DNA of 51,449 nt from Candidatus Saccharimonadota bacterium (lineage in GTDB: Bacteria; Patescibacteriota; Saccharimonadia; Saccharimonadales; Saccharimonadaceae): contig CAJPLV010000007.1 of assembly GCA_905371715.1 (NCBI GenBank), positions 1 through 51,449 on the forward strand. Reading direction: 5' to 3'. Positions within the stretch are counted from its first letter, which is position 1. The number at the start of each line of letters is the position of its first letter. Below the pieces are notes generated by a model. The model saw nothing but the letters and a program-made list of their open reading frames with translations, did not search any database and was not told where the DNA came from. Shown in pieces: positions 27,620 to 36,491 of this stretch. The translations under genes and the position numbers were made by a program.

Positions 27620-28645
27620 ATGAGTAGTGCACTAAATAAGCCCGCGATTATCATTCTCAACTGGAACGGCGCCGATGATGCATTAGAATGCGCCGAATCG
27701 TTATTGGCGCAATCACTACAACCTAAACTTATCATCATCGATAACCATTCGCACGACGATTCTGTCGAGCGCTTCAGGAAATATATAAACGCTCATCCAA
27801 AGGCGACTATTACGCTACTTGAGAATAAACGTAATCTCGGCTTTGCCGGCGGCATTAACACCGGTTTACGCTACGCAAAAGATCACCATTTTGAGTACGT
27901 CGGCGTTCTCAACCCCGATGCTATTGCCGATAAACACTGGCTGAAATCACTCTACACAGAACTTACTTCACACCCCAGCGCAGGTATCGCAACTGGGCTA
28001 TTATTGCGCCGCGACGGTAACACAATTGATACATCTGGCGACTTTTATACCACCTGGGGTCTTCCTGGGCCGCGAAACCGCGACGAACCGACAGTTAATG
28101 CGCCAAATCAGCCAGGTGAAATTTTCGGTGCGACAGGCGGCGGTGCGCTGTATCGCACAACAATGCTTAGCGACATCGGGTTGTTTGACGAGGATTTTTT
28201 CATGTACTACGAGGATGTTGATCTCAGCTTTCGTGCGCAGCTCGCCGGCTGGAAGGTGCGTTATACGCCAAAAGCAATCGCATACCATAAAGTTGGCGCA
28301 AGTAGCCAAAAGGTTCCAGGTCTCGCCGTGTTTAACACGTTCAAAAACCTGCCGCTCGTACTCATCAAAAACGTCCCAGGACGGCTATTCTGGACGATTG
28401 GCGCGCGCTTTTTCCTAACGTATTGGCTGATTTTTGCGAGCGCTATCCGACACGGCAACGGCTGGCCGGCGCTCAGAGGTATTTTTACATCGCTCATTCG
28501 CCAACCGCGCGCCTGGGTACATCGCGTTAAAATTCAGCGTAACCGTAAGGCTTCAATCAAATATATCCGCAGCCTTATCCACGATGGACCGCTGCCGAAT
28601 CAGACAGGATTGCTTAAATTTAGGAAATTTTTTACCGGTAAGTAA
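27620..28645 (+). CDS. Glycosyltransferase GT2 (rhamnosyltransferase-like)
   Basis: 341 residues. GT-A domain: AIIILNWNGADDALECAESLL (cut here to the conserved start), IIIDNHSHDDS, NLGFAGGINTGL, VLNPDAIAD, ATGGGALYRTTML and FFMYYEDVDLSFRAQLAGWKVRY with the catalytic-base region EDVDLSFR. The overall pattern is of WbbL/rhamnosyltransferase-type enzymes. The C-terminal 90 residues include amphipathic helices. A short leader with AAGAAGA precedes the ATG. Its stop ends 1 base before sucC, so sucC and sucD may be carried on the same transcript. Confidence 0.9.
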   Translation: MSSALNKPAIIILNWNGADDALECAESLLAQSLQPKLIIIDNHSHDDSVERFRKYINAHPKATITLLENKRNLGFAGGINTGLRYAKDHHFEYVGVLNPDAIADKHWLKSLYTELTSHPSAGIATGLLLRRDGNTIDTSGDFYTTWGLPGPRNRDEPTVNAPNQPGEIFGATGGGALYRTTMLSDIGLFDEDFFMYYEDVDLSFRAQLAGWKVRYTPKAIAYHKVGASSQKVPGLAVFNTFKNLPLVLIKNVPGRLFWTIGARFFLTYWLIFASAIRHGNGWPALRGIFTSLIRQPRAWVHRVKIQRNRKASIKYIRSLIHDGPLPNQTGLLKFRKFFTGK

Positions 28646-28646
28646 T

Positions 28647-29705
28647 ATGCGCCTGCTTGAGTACGAAGCTAAAAAAATCCTATCAACGTACAGTGTCCCT
28701 ATTCCGTACGGCGTGATTATTGAAGTAAACGACCTGCAAGCAAACATCACCGTCCCTGTTGTGCTGAAGTCACAAGTGCCGACCGGCAGGCGTGGTAAAG
28801 CAGGCGGCGTCATTATTGTACGCGAACCGAGCGACCTACAGCCTACTATTGCCATATTATTTGGTCGTACAATTCACGGGTTCACGCCGCAGAAGCTTCT
28901 TGCCGAGGAGCTAATTGACATCAAACGCGAGTTCTATTTCTCGCTTATCATCAATCGTGAGACTAGCCAGATTGAGCTACTCGCCAACACAAACGGCGGT
29001 ATTGAAGTTGAAGAGCGAGACAGCGAAGCCTTCTTCCGCCATTCAGTTGATCCGCGCTCATTTGAGACATTAAGCGACGAACTGGCTGATTGTCTTGATA
29101 TCCCTGATAAGGCTTTCTTGTTGCAAGATATTATCGTCAATACGTATCATTGTTTTATAAACAACGACTGTTTACTACTTGAAATCAACCCGCTAATTTT
29201 GACTACGGATGGAACACTAGTTGCAGGCGACGCCAAAATTACGCTTGACGATGCAGCACTTTTTCGCCACCCTGAGTGGCATTTTAACGAAACGCCCGAA
29301 GGTAATAACTTCGTTATGCTTGACCCAAACGGTACGATTGCAACAATCGCTAACGGCGCTGGGCTTGCGATGGCAACGGTTGACGCGGTTGCAGATGCCG
29401 GCTTTACACCCGCGAATTTTTTAGATATTGGCGGCAATGCTACGCCGCAAAAAATTATGGACTGTTTTCGGCGTATTGACACGCTACCGCATGTAACGGC
29501 AATTGTTATCAATATTTTCGGTGGAATCGTCCGCTGCGACGACGTTGCGCAAGCTATTCTGGACGCAAGAGAAACATTCCCGAACTTACCACCGCTGCAC
29601 GTCCGCCTCGTCGGTAACCGCGCCGACAGAGCAAAGCAACTGCTCGCCAATGCCAATATACCGCTACACAGCACTCTCACTGATGCACTGGAGACACTTT
29701 CATGA
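28647..29705 (+). CDS. sucC: Succinyl-CoA ligase beta subunit-like protein
   Basis: 352 residues, slightly short of the usual 385-390. ATP-grasp N-terminal part: MRLLEYEAKKIL, VVLKSQVPTGRRGKAGGV, and EINPLILTTDG with the metal ligands E and N. The C-terminal CoA-ligase domain has IANGAGLAMATVDAV, FLDIGGNA and NIFGGIVRCDDVA. These match SucC closely. The enzyme couples succinyl-CoA (or a related acyl-CoA) to ATP or GDP phosphorylation. Start 28647 lies 1 base after the GT2 stop; a longer frame inside that gene is rejected. It overlaps sucD by 4 bases (ATGA). Confidence 0.9.
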   Translation: MRLLEYEAKKILSTYSVPIPYGVIIEVNDLQANITVPVVLKSQVPTGRRGKAGGVIIVREPSDLQPTIAILFGRTIHGFTPQKLLAEELIDIKREFYFSLIINRETSQIELLANTNGGIEVEERDSEAFFRHSVDPRSFETLSDELADCLDIPDKAFLLQDIIVNTYHCFINNDCLLLEINPLILTTDGTLVAGDAKITLDDAALFRHPEWHFNETPEGNNFVMLDPNGTIATIANGAGLAMATVDAVADAGFTPANFLDIGGNATPQKIMDCFRRIDTLPHVTAIVINIFGGIVRCDDVAQAILDARETFPNLPPLHVRLVGNRADRAKQLLANANIPLHSTLTDALETLS

Positions 29706-30562
29706 CACCAGAGCTATTCACCCATCGGAATGTCATCATTCAGGGTATTACTGGCAGTAGCGGCACAGTACACACCAAAAATATGCTCGCGTACGGCACG
29801 CGGATCATTGGCGGTACGTCGCCAAATCAACAGATCAAAGATGTCCACGGCGTACCAGTCTACCGTACGATTGCCGACATCCGAACCAAGCATGATGTTG
29901 ATATCTCAATAATTTTTGTTCCCGCACCGCACGCCAAAGCCGCAGTCCTTGAAGCAATTGACGCGCATATTCCGCTCATTATTTGTATCACCGAGAATAT
30001 TCCCGTTCACGACATGTTGTATATTACGCAACGATTAGCATGCTCGTCGTCAGTGCTCGTTGGCCCAAATTGTCCAGGTGTACTAATTCCCGGCGTCCAT
30101 AGCCTCGGTATTATACCCGCAACGCTCGCGACACTAGGCGACACGGCGATTATCAGCCGCAGCGGCACGCTTACGTACGAAGCGATGAGCCTACTCACCC
30201 AACGCGGCTTCGGGCAAAAATATATCATCGGGATCGGCGGCGATATGGTGCGCGGCATAAGCTTCACAGACTGCCTTGATCTCTTTGAGCACGACTCAGA
30301 TGTTGCGCGTATCATCATGATTGGTGAAATTGGCGGCACGAGCGAGATTACTGCCGCCGATCATATTAAGCAACACATCAGCAAACCGGTGTATGCGTAT
30401 ATTGCCGGGCATCATGCACCACGCGGTGTACAGCTTGGGCACGCCGGAGCAATTCTCGGCACAAACGAGCTTGAATCTGCCGCCGCAAAGACAATTCGTT
30501 TACAAGCCGCCGGTGCTGTAACTGCGACATCAATCGACAAACTAATAGCACGTGTAAAATGA
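29702..30562 (+). CDS. sucD: Succinyl-CoA ligase alpha subunit-like protein
   Basis: 286 residues, the standard SucD length. CoA-binding Rossmann domain: VIIQGITGSSGTVHTKNML, GGTSPNQQ, then CITENIPVHDM, GPNCPGVLIPG and ISRSGTLTYE. The active-site phosphohistidine segment LGHAGAILG is present, so the alpha subunit looks catalytically complete. It pairs with the overlapping beta subunit. A TCA-cycle-type enzyme among glycosyltransferase genes is unusual; no other TCA gene is in the window. Confidence 0.93.
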   Translation: MTPELFTHRNVIIQGITGSSGTVHTKNMLAYGTRIIGGTSPNQQIKDVHGVPVYRTIADIRTKHDVDISIIFVPAPHAKAAVLEAIDAHIPLIICITENIPVHDMLYITQRLACSSSVLVGPNCPGVLIPGVHSLGIIPATLATLGDTAIISRSGTLTYEAMSLLTQRGFGQKYIIGIGGDMVRGISFTDCLDLFEHDSDVARIIMIGEIGGTSEITAADHIKQHISKPVYAYIAGHHAPRGVQLGHAGAILGTNELESAAAKTIRLQAAGAVTATSIDKLIARVK

Positions 30563-30568
30563 TATAAT
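30563..30568 (+). promoter_or_regulatory. -10 box (TATAAT), leaderless start of the GT2/GtrA operon
   Basis: Perfect TATAAT starting one base after the sucD stop, then six bases (AATCCC) and the ATG at 30575. No Shine-Dalgarno site and no evident -35. One of the best examples of the leaderless pattern. Confidence 0.65.
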
Positions 30569-30574
30569 AATCCC

Positions 30575-31522
30575 ATGAAAAAGACTATCTCTGTCCTCAT
30601 TCCTGCCTATAACGAGCAAGCTGTGCTCGCGGCGCTTTTTGAGCGGCTTGATGCGCTTACAGCATCGGTCAAGGGCTATTATTTCGAATTCCTTTTTGTC
30701 AACGACGGCAGCCGCGATGAAACGCTTGAAATCATCAAGCGGTACGCCAAAACTAACCGTCGCGTGTCATATATCAATCTATCACGCAATTTTGGTAAAG
30801 AGATTGCTATGATCGCCGGCATTGACCACGTACAAGGCGATGCACTCGTCATCATTGACGCCGACTTGCAAGACCCGCCCGAGTTAATCCCTGATATGAT
30901 TAAGCTATGGGAGCAGGGCTACGACGACGTCTACGCGCGCCGCAAAAGCCGCGATGGCGAAACCTGGCTCAAAAAGAAAACCTCGCAGTGGTACTATAAA
31001 CTTCTGCAATCATCAACCACGATTCCGATTCAAATCGACACCGGCGATTTTCGCCTGCTTGATCGCCGCTGCATTGATGCGCTTAAACAATTTCGCGAAT
31101 CGCAGCGCAATACCAAAGCCATGTTTAGTTGGATCGGTTATAAAAAGAAAGAGATTTTTTATGACCGCGATCCGCGCATCGCCGGCGAAACGAAGTGGAA
31201 TTACCGCAAACTTATTAATTTAGCAATCGACGGTATTACTAGCTTCACGACCGCGCCGTTGCGCATCGCTTCGGTTTTCGGACTAATCGTATCGTGCTTG
31301 GCGTTTTGCTACATATTATACCTCGTGATTCGTCCATTATTTGGCGTGCCAACTGGCGCCGGCTATTCATCGCTGATGGCAGTAATTTTATTCATGGGCG
31401 GCGTGCAAATGATCTTTCTCGGCATTATCGGCGAATACATCGGCCGGATTTTCAACGAGACAAAACAACGCCCGCTCTACCTCATTGAGGAGTACCACCA
31501 AGCGCATGATAAAAAACAGTAA
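30575..31522 (+). CDS. Glycosyltransferase GT2, GtrB/ArnC-like with C-terminal membrane helices
   Basis: 315 residues. ISVLIPAYNEQAVLAALFERL, FVNDGSRDETLEII, NLSRNFGKEIAMIAGIDH, IDADLQDPPELIP (D-x-D) and YARRKSRDGETWLKK are those of polyprenyl-phosphate glucosyl/arabinosyl-formyl transferases such as GtrB. GDFRLLDRRCIDAL and two C-terminal helices (about 230-255, 262-290) complete the family form. It makes a polyprenyl-phosphate-linked monosaccharide on the inner side of the membrane; the overlapping GtrA gene should supply the flippase. Confidence 0.92.
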   Translation: MKKTISVLIPAYNEQAVLAALFERLDALTASVKGYYFEFLFVNDGSRDETLEIIKRYAKTNRRVSYINLSRNFGKEIAMIAGIDHVQGDALVIIDADLQDPPELIPDMIKLWEQGYDDVYARRKSRDGETWLKKKTSQWYYKLLQSSTTIPIQIDTGDFRLLDRRCIDALKQFRESQRNTKAMFSWIGYKKKEIFYDRDPRIAGETKWNYRKLINLAIDGITSFTTAPLRIASVFGLIVSCLAFCYILYLVIRPLFGVPTGAGYSSLMAVILFMGGVQMIFLGIIGEYIGRIFNETKQRPLYLIEEYHQAHDKKQ

Positions 31523-31916
31523 AGTTGTTCGCTTCGGTATCGTCGGCGCAATCAATACTGCGCTTGATTTTGGGCTGCTGCTCTTGTTTACACATCTTGG
31601 GCTACCGAAAATCGCCAGCAACACCCTGTCGACCGGGATAGCCTTTATTTTTAGTTTTTTCGCCAACAAAAAATATACCTTTCGTTCAAGCAGCGGTAAT
31701 ATTAAACGCGAGATAGTGCTATTCACTATCGTGACACTGTTCGGGCTATGGGTATTGCAAAACGGCGTTATCTGGTTAATCTCACCGTTATGCGCCGCGT
31801 TGCTGCATAACGAATCGCTTGCGCTTCTCGCTGCAAAACTCGCCGGTACAATCGTATCGCTTACCTGGAATTATCTCACGTATGATATATTAGTATTTCG
31901 AAAGGATATCACGTAA
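31506..31916 (+). CDS. GtrA-like membrane protein
   Basis: 136 residues, four membrane helices. VRFGIVGAINTALDFGLLLL, FIFSFFANKKYTFRS and LTWNYLTYDILVFRK fit GtrA. It is proposed to flip the lipid-linked sugar made by the preceding GT2 gene, which it overlaps by 17 bases. Start 31506 (MIKNSK) is the usual GtrA start; an in-frame TTG at 31485 is possible. Its stop overlaps the next gene (TAATG). Confidence 0.87.
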   Translation: MIKNSKVVRFGIVGAINTALDFGLLLLFTHLGLPKIASNTLSTGIAFIFSFFANKKYTFRSSSGNIKREIVLFTIVTLFGLWVLQNGVIWLISPLCAALLHNESLALLAAKLAGTIVSLTWNYLTYDILVFRKDIT

Positions 31917-33007
31917 TGCATATTGCAATTGACGCGCGCGTTATTAACTCTGGCACAGGCACATACGTCGTCAAGTTACTGGAATATTTGCAGCAAATTG
32001 ACCATGAAAATTCCTATAGCGTACTCGTACGCGCCAAGGATAAGCACTACTGGAAACCAGTGAATCCTCATTTCACCGTGCGTGTAGCGGAGTTTGACAA
32101 CTATTCATTTGCCGAGCAGATCGGCTTCAAGCGTTATCTTGATACGCTCAAACCGGATTTAGTGCACTTTTGCATGCCGCAACAACCGATCCTATACCGC
32201 GGCAAGCACGTTACAACTGTGCATGATATGACGTTATTCAAAACCTACAATTCCGACAAAAATTGGTTGCTATACCATGCTAAGCAGCTCGTTGGACGCT
32301 TCGTGTTTAAGCGTGTGGCGCATACAAGCGACCATATTATCACAATCTCTGAGACGACTAAGCGTGAATTTCAAGCGTTTACGAACATTCCCGACGACAA
32401 TATCACGGTGATTTATGAGTCGGGCGAAATTCATAAGGGGACGCTTAAACCGTATCGCGAATTGCCGTTTCATGACTTTATTATGTATATCGGGCAACAA
32501 CCAGACTATAAAAATTTACGACGTTTAGCGGCCGCACATCAGCAATTACTGAAAAAATACTCTGATCTGGGACTGGTGTTTGTTGGGCGCATGAATCGCG
32601 ACACGAAGATTAATAAGGCATTTTATGAAAAACAAAGCTATCACAATATTCATTTCACAGGATTCTTGCCCGACGAACAACGCGACTGGCTACTCACGAA
32701 AACTGCTGCATATGTTTTTCCATCGCTCATGGAAGGGTTTGGCTTGCCGCCACTTGAAGCGATGGCATACGGTACGCCAGTCGTTAGCAGCAATGCGTCA
32801 TGTATGCCCGAGATTTTAGGCGATGCCGCCGAATATTTCGATCCGCTTGATACCGACGATATGGCCGCTGCAATTGAACGTGTCATTACTAATCCAAAAA
32901 GACGCCGCGCGCTCATTAAAAAAGGCACAGCGCAAGTCGCCAAGTATTCCTGGCGGCGTATGGCGGAAGAAACGCATGCGGTGTATATGAAAGTGCTACA
33001 GCCGTAG
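31916..33007 (+). CDS. Glycosyltransferase, GT4 family
   Basis: 363 residues, GT-B fold. N-terminal MHIAIDARVINSGTGTYVVKLLEYL, TVHDMTLFK in the middle, and the donor half with YIGQQPDYKNLRRLAAAH, FVGRMN and PSLMEGFGLPPLEAMAYGTPVVSSNASCMPEI containing the E-x7-E pattern (about residues 270-290). It adds a sugar, often mannose or glucose, to a lipid-linked chain. It is coupled to GtrA by a TAATG overlap. Its 3' end overlaps that of the convergent Tim44-like gene by 12 bases. Confidence 0.9.
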   Translation: MHIAIDARVINSGTGTYVVKLLEYLQQIDHENSYSVLVRAKDKHYWKPVNPHFTVRVAEFDNYSFAEQIGFKRYLDTLKPDLVHFCMPQQPILYRGKHVTTVHDMTLFKTYNSDKNWLLYHAKQLVGRFVFKRVAHTSDHIITISETTKREFQAFTNIPDDNITVIYESGEIHKGTLKPYRELPFHDFIMYIGQQPDYKNLRRLAAAHQQLLKKYSDLGLVFVGRMNRDTKINKAFYEKQSYHNIHFTGFLPDEQRDWLLTKTAAYVFPSLMEGFGLPPLEAMAYGTPVVSSNASCMPEILGDAAEYFDPLDTDDMAAAIERVITNPKRRRALIKKGTAQVAKYSWRRMAEETHAVYMKVLQP

Positions 33008-34360
33008 TTCTTTGAATGCTTTATGCACCAAATCAAGCATTATGCCGTAGGTCGCAACATCGGTGCCACGCTCATCGGTATAGAGATAGATTACGTTGTC
33101 TACCACTTCAATCGTCACCGCGAACGGCAGCGCCGCGAGCTGCTCCATATACGTTGGGTTAAGCAGCTCAAAACTTGTCGCCTGCTCAGCGTTTGACGCA
33201 TACACTTCATACTGCTGGTTAAATTGAATCCACTCGGTTTCGATACGTTCTAGTCCACGCGTGTTAATACTTGAACTCTGTTTGCGGTGAACGACGATAT
33301 TGCCATACGTTTTCGGCACATTCACCTGTGCAATTACCCGCGGCCGCGCACCATTAAATGCAGCGTATGTATACAATTGCACTAACAGTGACTCTTTATA
33401 TAGCCCCACAGCGTGGTTGTTAATATCTGAGACGCCAAACTTCGCCTGTCCAAACAATTGTCCGCACTCCGGTATAAATAACCAACCCATATCAACGCTA
33501 TAACAGTAATTATTCTGCGCCGCGAATGCCGCCAGCTCATTATTATAGGCAGCCATATCCGCTGTTGCCTGACCAATATCAGCAAGCAGCCACGTTGAGC
33601 TGCTGCGCGCAAACGTCCAATATTCCGTGAATGAATTGTTGTCCGTGAAAATCGCCGTGTTCGCCGCCGTGTTGATAAGCGTATCTTTAGCGCGCGCCGT
33701 AATACCTATTGTCACTCGGTCATTTGCGTCATTTTGGTCATCGTGAACCTGCATAACAACTGCTTCATCAATTACGATATCCTCCATCGTGTTTGTGCGC
33801 TGCATTAGTTGCAACGTGTATATAAAGAGCGATGCGTGGTAGTGATAGCCCTCGGTCATGTATTGCTTCATTGATTCGGTATCTTGGCGCGACCAATCGT
33901 ATTGATAGCGCATAAATGCTTGTTTAGCAAAATCAACAAGCTGCGCCTCGTCCCACATTGGGTCATTCGCCGCTGCTCGCTTGAGCCGCTGCTTAACCTC
34001 TGCCGACTGCTTCAGTACTTCGCTAAACCAATTAAATAAACCAGCTGGCGCGCCAATAATTGCCCCTAATGCAACAATCGAGCCAAAGAAGCCGCCGCCA
34101 AACATCGCGAAACACGCAATCGCCCATATAATAGACAGTGGCCACGTAATCACATGAGCGAGCAACGATGCAGCGCCAGACTCTGATGGTAATTTGCGGC
34201 GTAAAAATGCGCCAAGTCCGTGCGTCGGCACGTAACCGACTAGCGCAAGAAAGACGATTCCATCGCCATCTCCGCCGCCTCCTGAAGAGCCACCGCCGCC
34301 AGACCCGCCGCCGCCTGCACGCGCAAAAAGCTCAAGGGCTACAAATATAGTCTGAACCAT
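32996..34360 (-). CDS. Tim44-like domain membrane protein
   Basis: 454 residues. A short hydrophobic N-terminus leads into a Gly/Ser tract (about residues 15-33, encoded by repeated GGC/GGT/TCC-type triplets at about 34262-34320). Membrane segments follow at about 35-48 and 68-108, then a Tim44-like domain (about 125-300) beginning DPMWDEAQLVDFAKQAFMRY and TESMKQYMTEGYHYH. This Gly-rich-TM-Tim44 layout is known in bacteria, where its role is unsettled; the mitochondrial namesake helps protein import. It lies 21 bases after the LemA gene, close to yidC, so a membrane-protein or envelope role is plausible. Confidence 0.75.
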   Translation of the reverse strand: MVQTIFVALELFARAGGGGSGGGGSSGGGGDGDGIVFLALVGYVPTHGLGAFLRRKLPSESGAASLLAHVITWPLSIIWAIACFAMFGGGFFGSIVALGAIIGAPAGLFNWFSEVLKQSAEVKQRLKRAAANDPMWDEAQLVDFAKQAFMRYQYDWSRQDTESMKQYMTEGYHYHASLFIYTLQLMQRTNTMEDIVIDEAVVMQVHDDQNDANDRVTIGITARAKDTLINTAANTAIFTDNNSFTEYWTFARSSSTWLLADIGQATADMAAYNNELAAFAAQNNYCYSVDMGWLFIPECGQLFGQAKFGVSDINNHAVGLYKESLLVQLYTYAAFNGARPRVIAQVNVPKTYGNIVVHRKQSSSINTRGLERIETEWIQFNQQYEVYASNAEQATSFELLNPTYMEQLAALPFAVTIEVVDNVIYLYTDERGTDVATYGIMLDLVHKAFKELRL

Positions 34361-34381
34361 TGAGCTTTTCCTCTGCTTTTA

Positions 34382-34963
34382 CTAAAACTTTACGTTGACC
34401 GGCTGCTCAACTGCAGCACGTTCACTCTCACTGACATCAAAGAACTCTTTATCGGCATGAAATCCGAGCATACCGGCAAAGATATTTGTTGGGAACACTT
34501 TGCGTTTAGTGTTAAATTGCGTAACGACCGCATTGTAAAACCGGCGTGATGCCGCAATTTTATCTTCCGTGTCTGTAATCTGATTTTGCAGATCCGTGAA
34601 GTTCTGCGACGCTTTCAACTCTGGGTAATTTTCCGAGACCGCAAACAGGCTCTTAAGGGCACTTGTTAGCTCGCCGTCTGCTTTAGCAGCATCATGCGGC
34701 GTCGTTGCGTTCATAATTGACGCGCGCGCTTCGGTAACTTTTTCAAATACGCCTTTTTCGTGTGCAGCGTAACCTTTAACAGTTTCTACTAAGTTTGGAA
34801 TCAGATCAGCGCGGCGCTTCAGTTGCACCGTGATGCCGCTCCACGCTTCTTCAACTTTAATATTAAGCTTAACGAGTCCGTTATACATCGCGATCAATGC
34901 GCCGGCAATCGCTACAACCGCCACGATAACAATGAGCAAAACTACTAACAATACACCTGTCAT
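34382..34963 (-). CDS. lemA: LemA family protein
   Basis: 193 residues. One N-terminal helix (about 3-25), then the LemA helical core: MYNGLVKLNIKVEEAWSGITVQLKRRADLIPNLVETVKGYA (shown here only for its start, NxxVxxAWSxIxVQLKRRxDLIPNLV), FEKVTEARA, and VFPTNIFAGMLGF near the C-terminus. All are family hallmarks. LemA is a membrane-anchored coiled protein with unclear function, often next to membrane proteases or secretion factors. AAAGGA lies about 8 bases before the ATG. Likely operon with the Tim44-like gene downstream. Confidence 0.93.
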   Translation of the reverse strand: MTGVLLVVLLIVIVAVVAIAGALIAMYNGLVKLNIKVEEAWSGITVQLKRRADLIPNLVETVKGYAAHEKGVFEKVTEARASIMNATTPHDAAKADGELTSALKSLFAVSENYPELKASQNFTDLQNQITDTEDKIAASRRFYNAVVTQFNTKRKVFPTNIFAGMLGFHADKEFFDVSESERAAVEQPVNVKF

Positions 34964-35004
34964 ACTTATTATCCTTTCTTACGCTAGGTTACATATGTAG
35001 TATA

Positions 35005-35466
35005 TCATGAACCAGCTTGCGCAATTACAATGTAACGGCTACGCCCTTCGCCTTCAGAATAGGTGCGAATGTCATTATATTCAGTAGCAACGCGATGCAC
35101 GATTCGGCGGTCGGCGGCATTGATGTGCGCGACATGCGAATCGCCGCTGCGGCGCACTTCTTCAATCCAACCGCGCGCTTTTTCGGCAATTTTTTCTTCG
35201 CGCTGCTTTTTGTAGTTTGCAACATCAACGATAGCGTGCGTAAGTGCCGCGCCTTTATTATGAAGTGCTGTCATCACGATATATTGAAGACTGCGCAGCG
35301 TTTCAGCATTACGCCCGATCAAAATACTGTTCAAATCACTGCTTTCAACGGCGAGCGTAATCATATCACCTTCAACGCGTGCTTCAACGGCAATATTTTC
35401 GCCGAAAAACGACACAATATCCTCAACGAGCTTGCGTGCAAATTCAACTGATTCTTCTCGATCCAT
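35005..35466 (-). CDS. jag: KH/R3H RNA-binding protein (Jag/KhpB)
   Basis: 153 residues, without the long N-terminal Jag domain. KH part: LNSILIGRNAETLRSLQYIVM (the GxxxxTL loop, about residues 47-62). R3H part: AARxxVHRVATEYNDIRTYSEGEGRSRYIVI (R-x3-H, about 119-148). In bacteria KhpB binds RNA and affects cell division and wall synthesis, and is usually encoded beside yidC. Here it follows yidC by 8 bases with AGGAG before its ATG. Confidence 0.92.
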   Translation of the reverse strand: MDREESVEFARKLVEDIVSFFGENIAVEARVEGDMITLAVESSDLNSILIGRNAETLRSLQYIVMTALHNKGAALTHAIVDVANYKKQREEKIAEKARGWIEEVRRSGDSHVAHINAADRRIVHRVATEYNDIRTYSEGEGRSRYIVIAQAGS

Positions 35467-35474
35467 AGCTTCTC

Positions 35475-36419
35475 CTATCCTTTCGCTTTTATCCGCGTAA
35501 CATGACCCTCGCGCGCCTGTTTTGCGCGTTCGGCGCCTGTTTTTTTGCGCTGACTTTTTACCCCTTTCGTCGAGCTTTTTTTGGTTTTAATTGCTTCGTC
35601 GGCAATTTCATCAAGTTCGCCAACATCTTTTTTCAAGAGGTAGTGCTGCTGTGCTACTGCCGATAAGTTTGAAATCGTGTAATAGAGAGCGAGCGCGCCC
35701 GGCAGCCCCACCATAATCATAAACATCATAATTGGCATAAATTTCATCATGCCGCGCGTCATTACACTACTCATTTCGCTCGGATCAGCTTGTTTGCCAG
35801 CTGCCGCCTCCGCCATAAGATCGCGGAATTTCCTACCTTTATTATCCGTCGGCATGGTTTGTTTCGACATAACATACTGCGTCAGCGCCGAAACCACCGC
35901 TAGAGCAAGAAGTACCACATCAACGCCGCCGTTACTAAACGTTGTTTTCGTCAAATCAATAAACCCAAGCATTGTGTGATTAAAGTTCTCGGGATGCTCA
36001 ATCACTGCCTTAATTGCATCAATGTGCTTAAACGGCTCGTAAATATGTTGCGCCACCTGATCGCGGTGCAGGGTAATAACGCGTATCACTTGGAACAATG
36101 CGATAAAAATCGGCAGCTGAATAATTAAAATGAGAATGGAGCGCAGCGGTTTAATACCGTAGCGCTTGTACAACTCCATCTGCTGCAACGCTTCAATTTG
36201 TTTATTGCCCTGGGCGTTTTTCTTAATTTTCGCTAGTTCCGGCTGCAATTTGCGCATTGCTTTTGTTTGGTGCAACTGGTTTTTCACGAGCGGATACATT
36301 AACAGACGTACGATAATTGTAAAAATAATGAGCGCAACACCGAAATCGCCGCCAGGCACGGCACTGTAAATGAGCATCAGCGCATTGAAAATCGGATTTA
36401 CTACGATCGTCTCAAACAA
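35475..36419 (-). CDS. yidC: Membrane protein insertase YidC
   Basis: 314 residues, the short Gram-positive-like form with no large periplasmic domain. The insertase core shows FTIIVRLLMYPLVKNQLHQTKAMRKLQPELAKI (start of the coiled region), MELYKRYGIKPLRSILILIIQLPIFIALF, a middle helix, and MPIMMFMIMVGLPGALALYYTISNLSA near the end. The C-terminal tail is strongly basic, as in forms that touch the ribosome. The start is TTG at 36419, with GGAGA 9-10 bases before; the nearer ATG is out of frame. It inserts membrane proteins, probably including the many glycan and secretion proteins here. Confidence 0.95.
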   Translation of the reverse strand: MFETIVVNPIFNALMLIYSAVPGGDFGVALIIFTIIVRLLMYPLVKNQLHQTKAMRKLQPELAKIKKNAQGNKQIEALQQMELYKRYGIKPLRSILILIIQLPIFIALFQVIRVITLHRDQVAQHIYEPFKHIDAIKAVIEHPENFNHTMLGFIDLTKTTFSNGGVDVVLLALAVVSALTQYVMSKQTMPTDNKGRKFRDLMAEAAAGKQADPSEMSSVMTRGMMKFMPIMMFMIMVGLPGALALYYTISNLSAVAQQHYLLKKDVGELDEIADEAIKTKKSSTKGVKSQRKKTGAERAKQAREGHVTRIKAKG

Positions 36420-36491
36420 AACATCTCTCCTCGTCGTATTATCTAGTGTAAGTATACCATCTTTTCGCCGCTTTACCTATTTATCGCTCCA

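Noticed and set aside
35017..35451. A 144-codon plus-strand open frame
   Set aside because: Antisense to jag, which has clear KH and R3H motifs.
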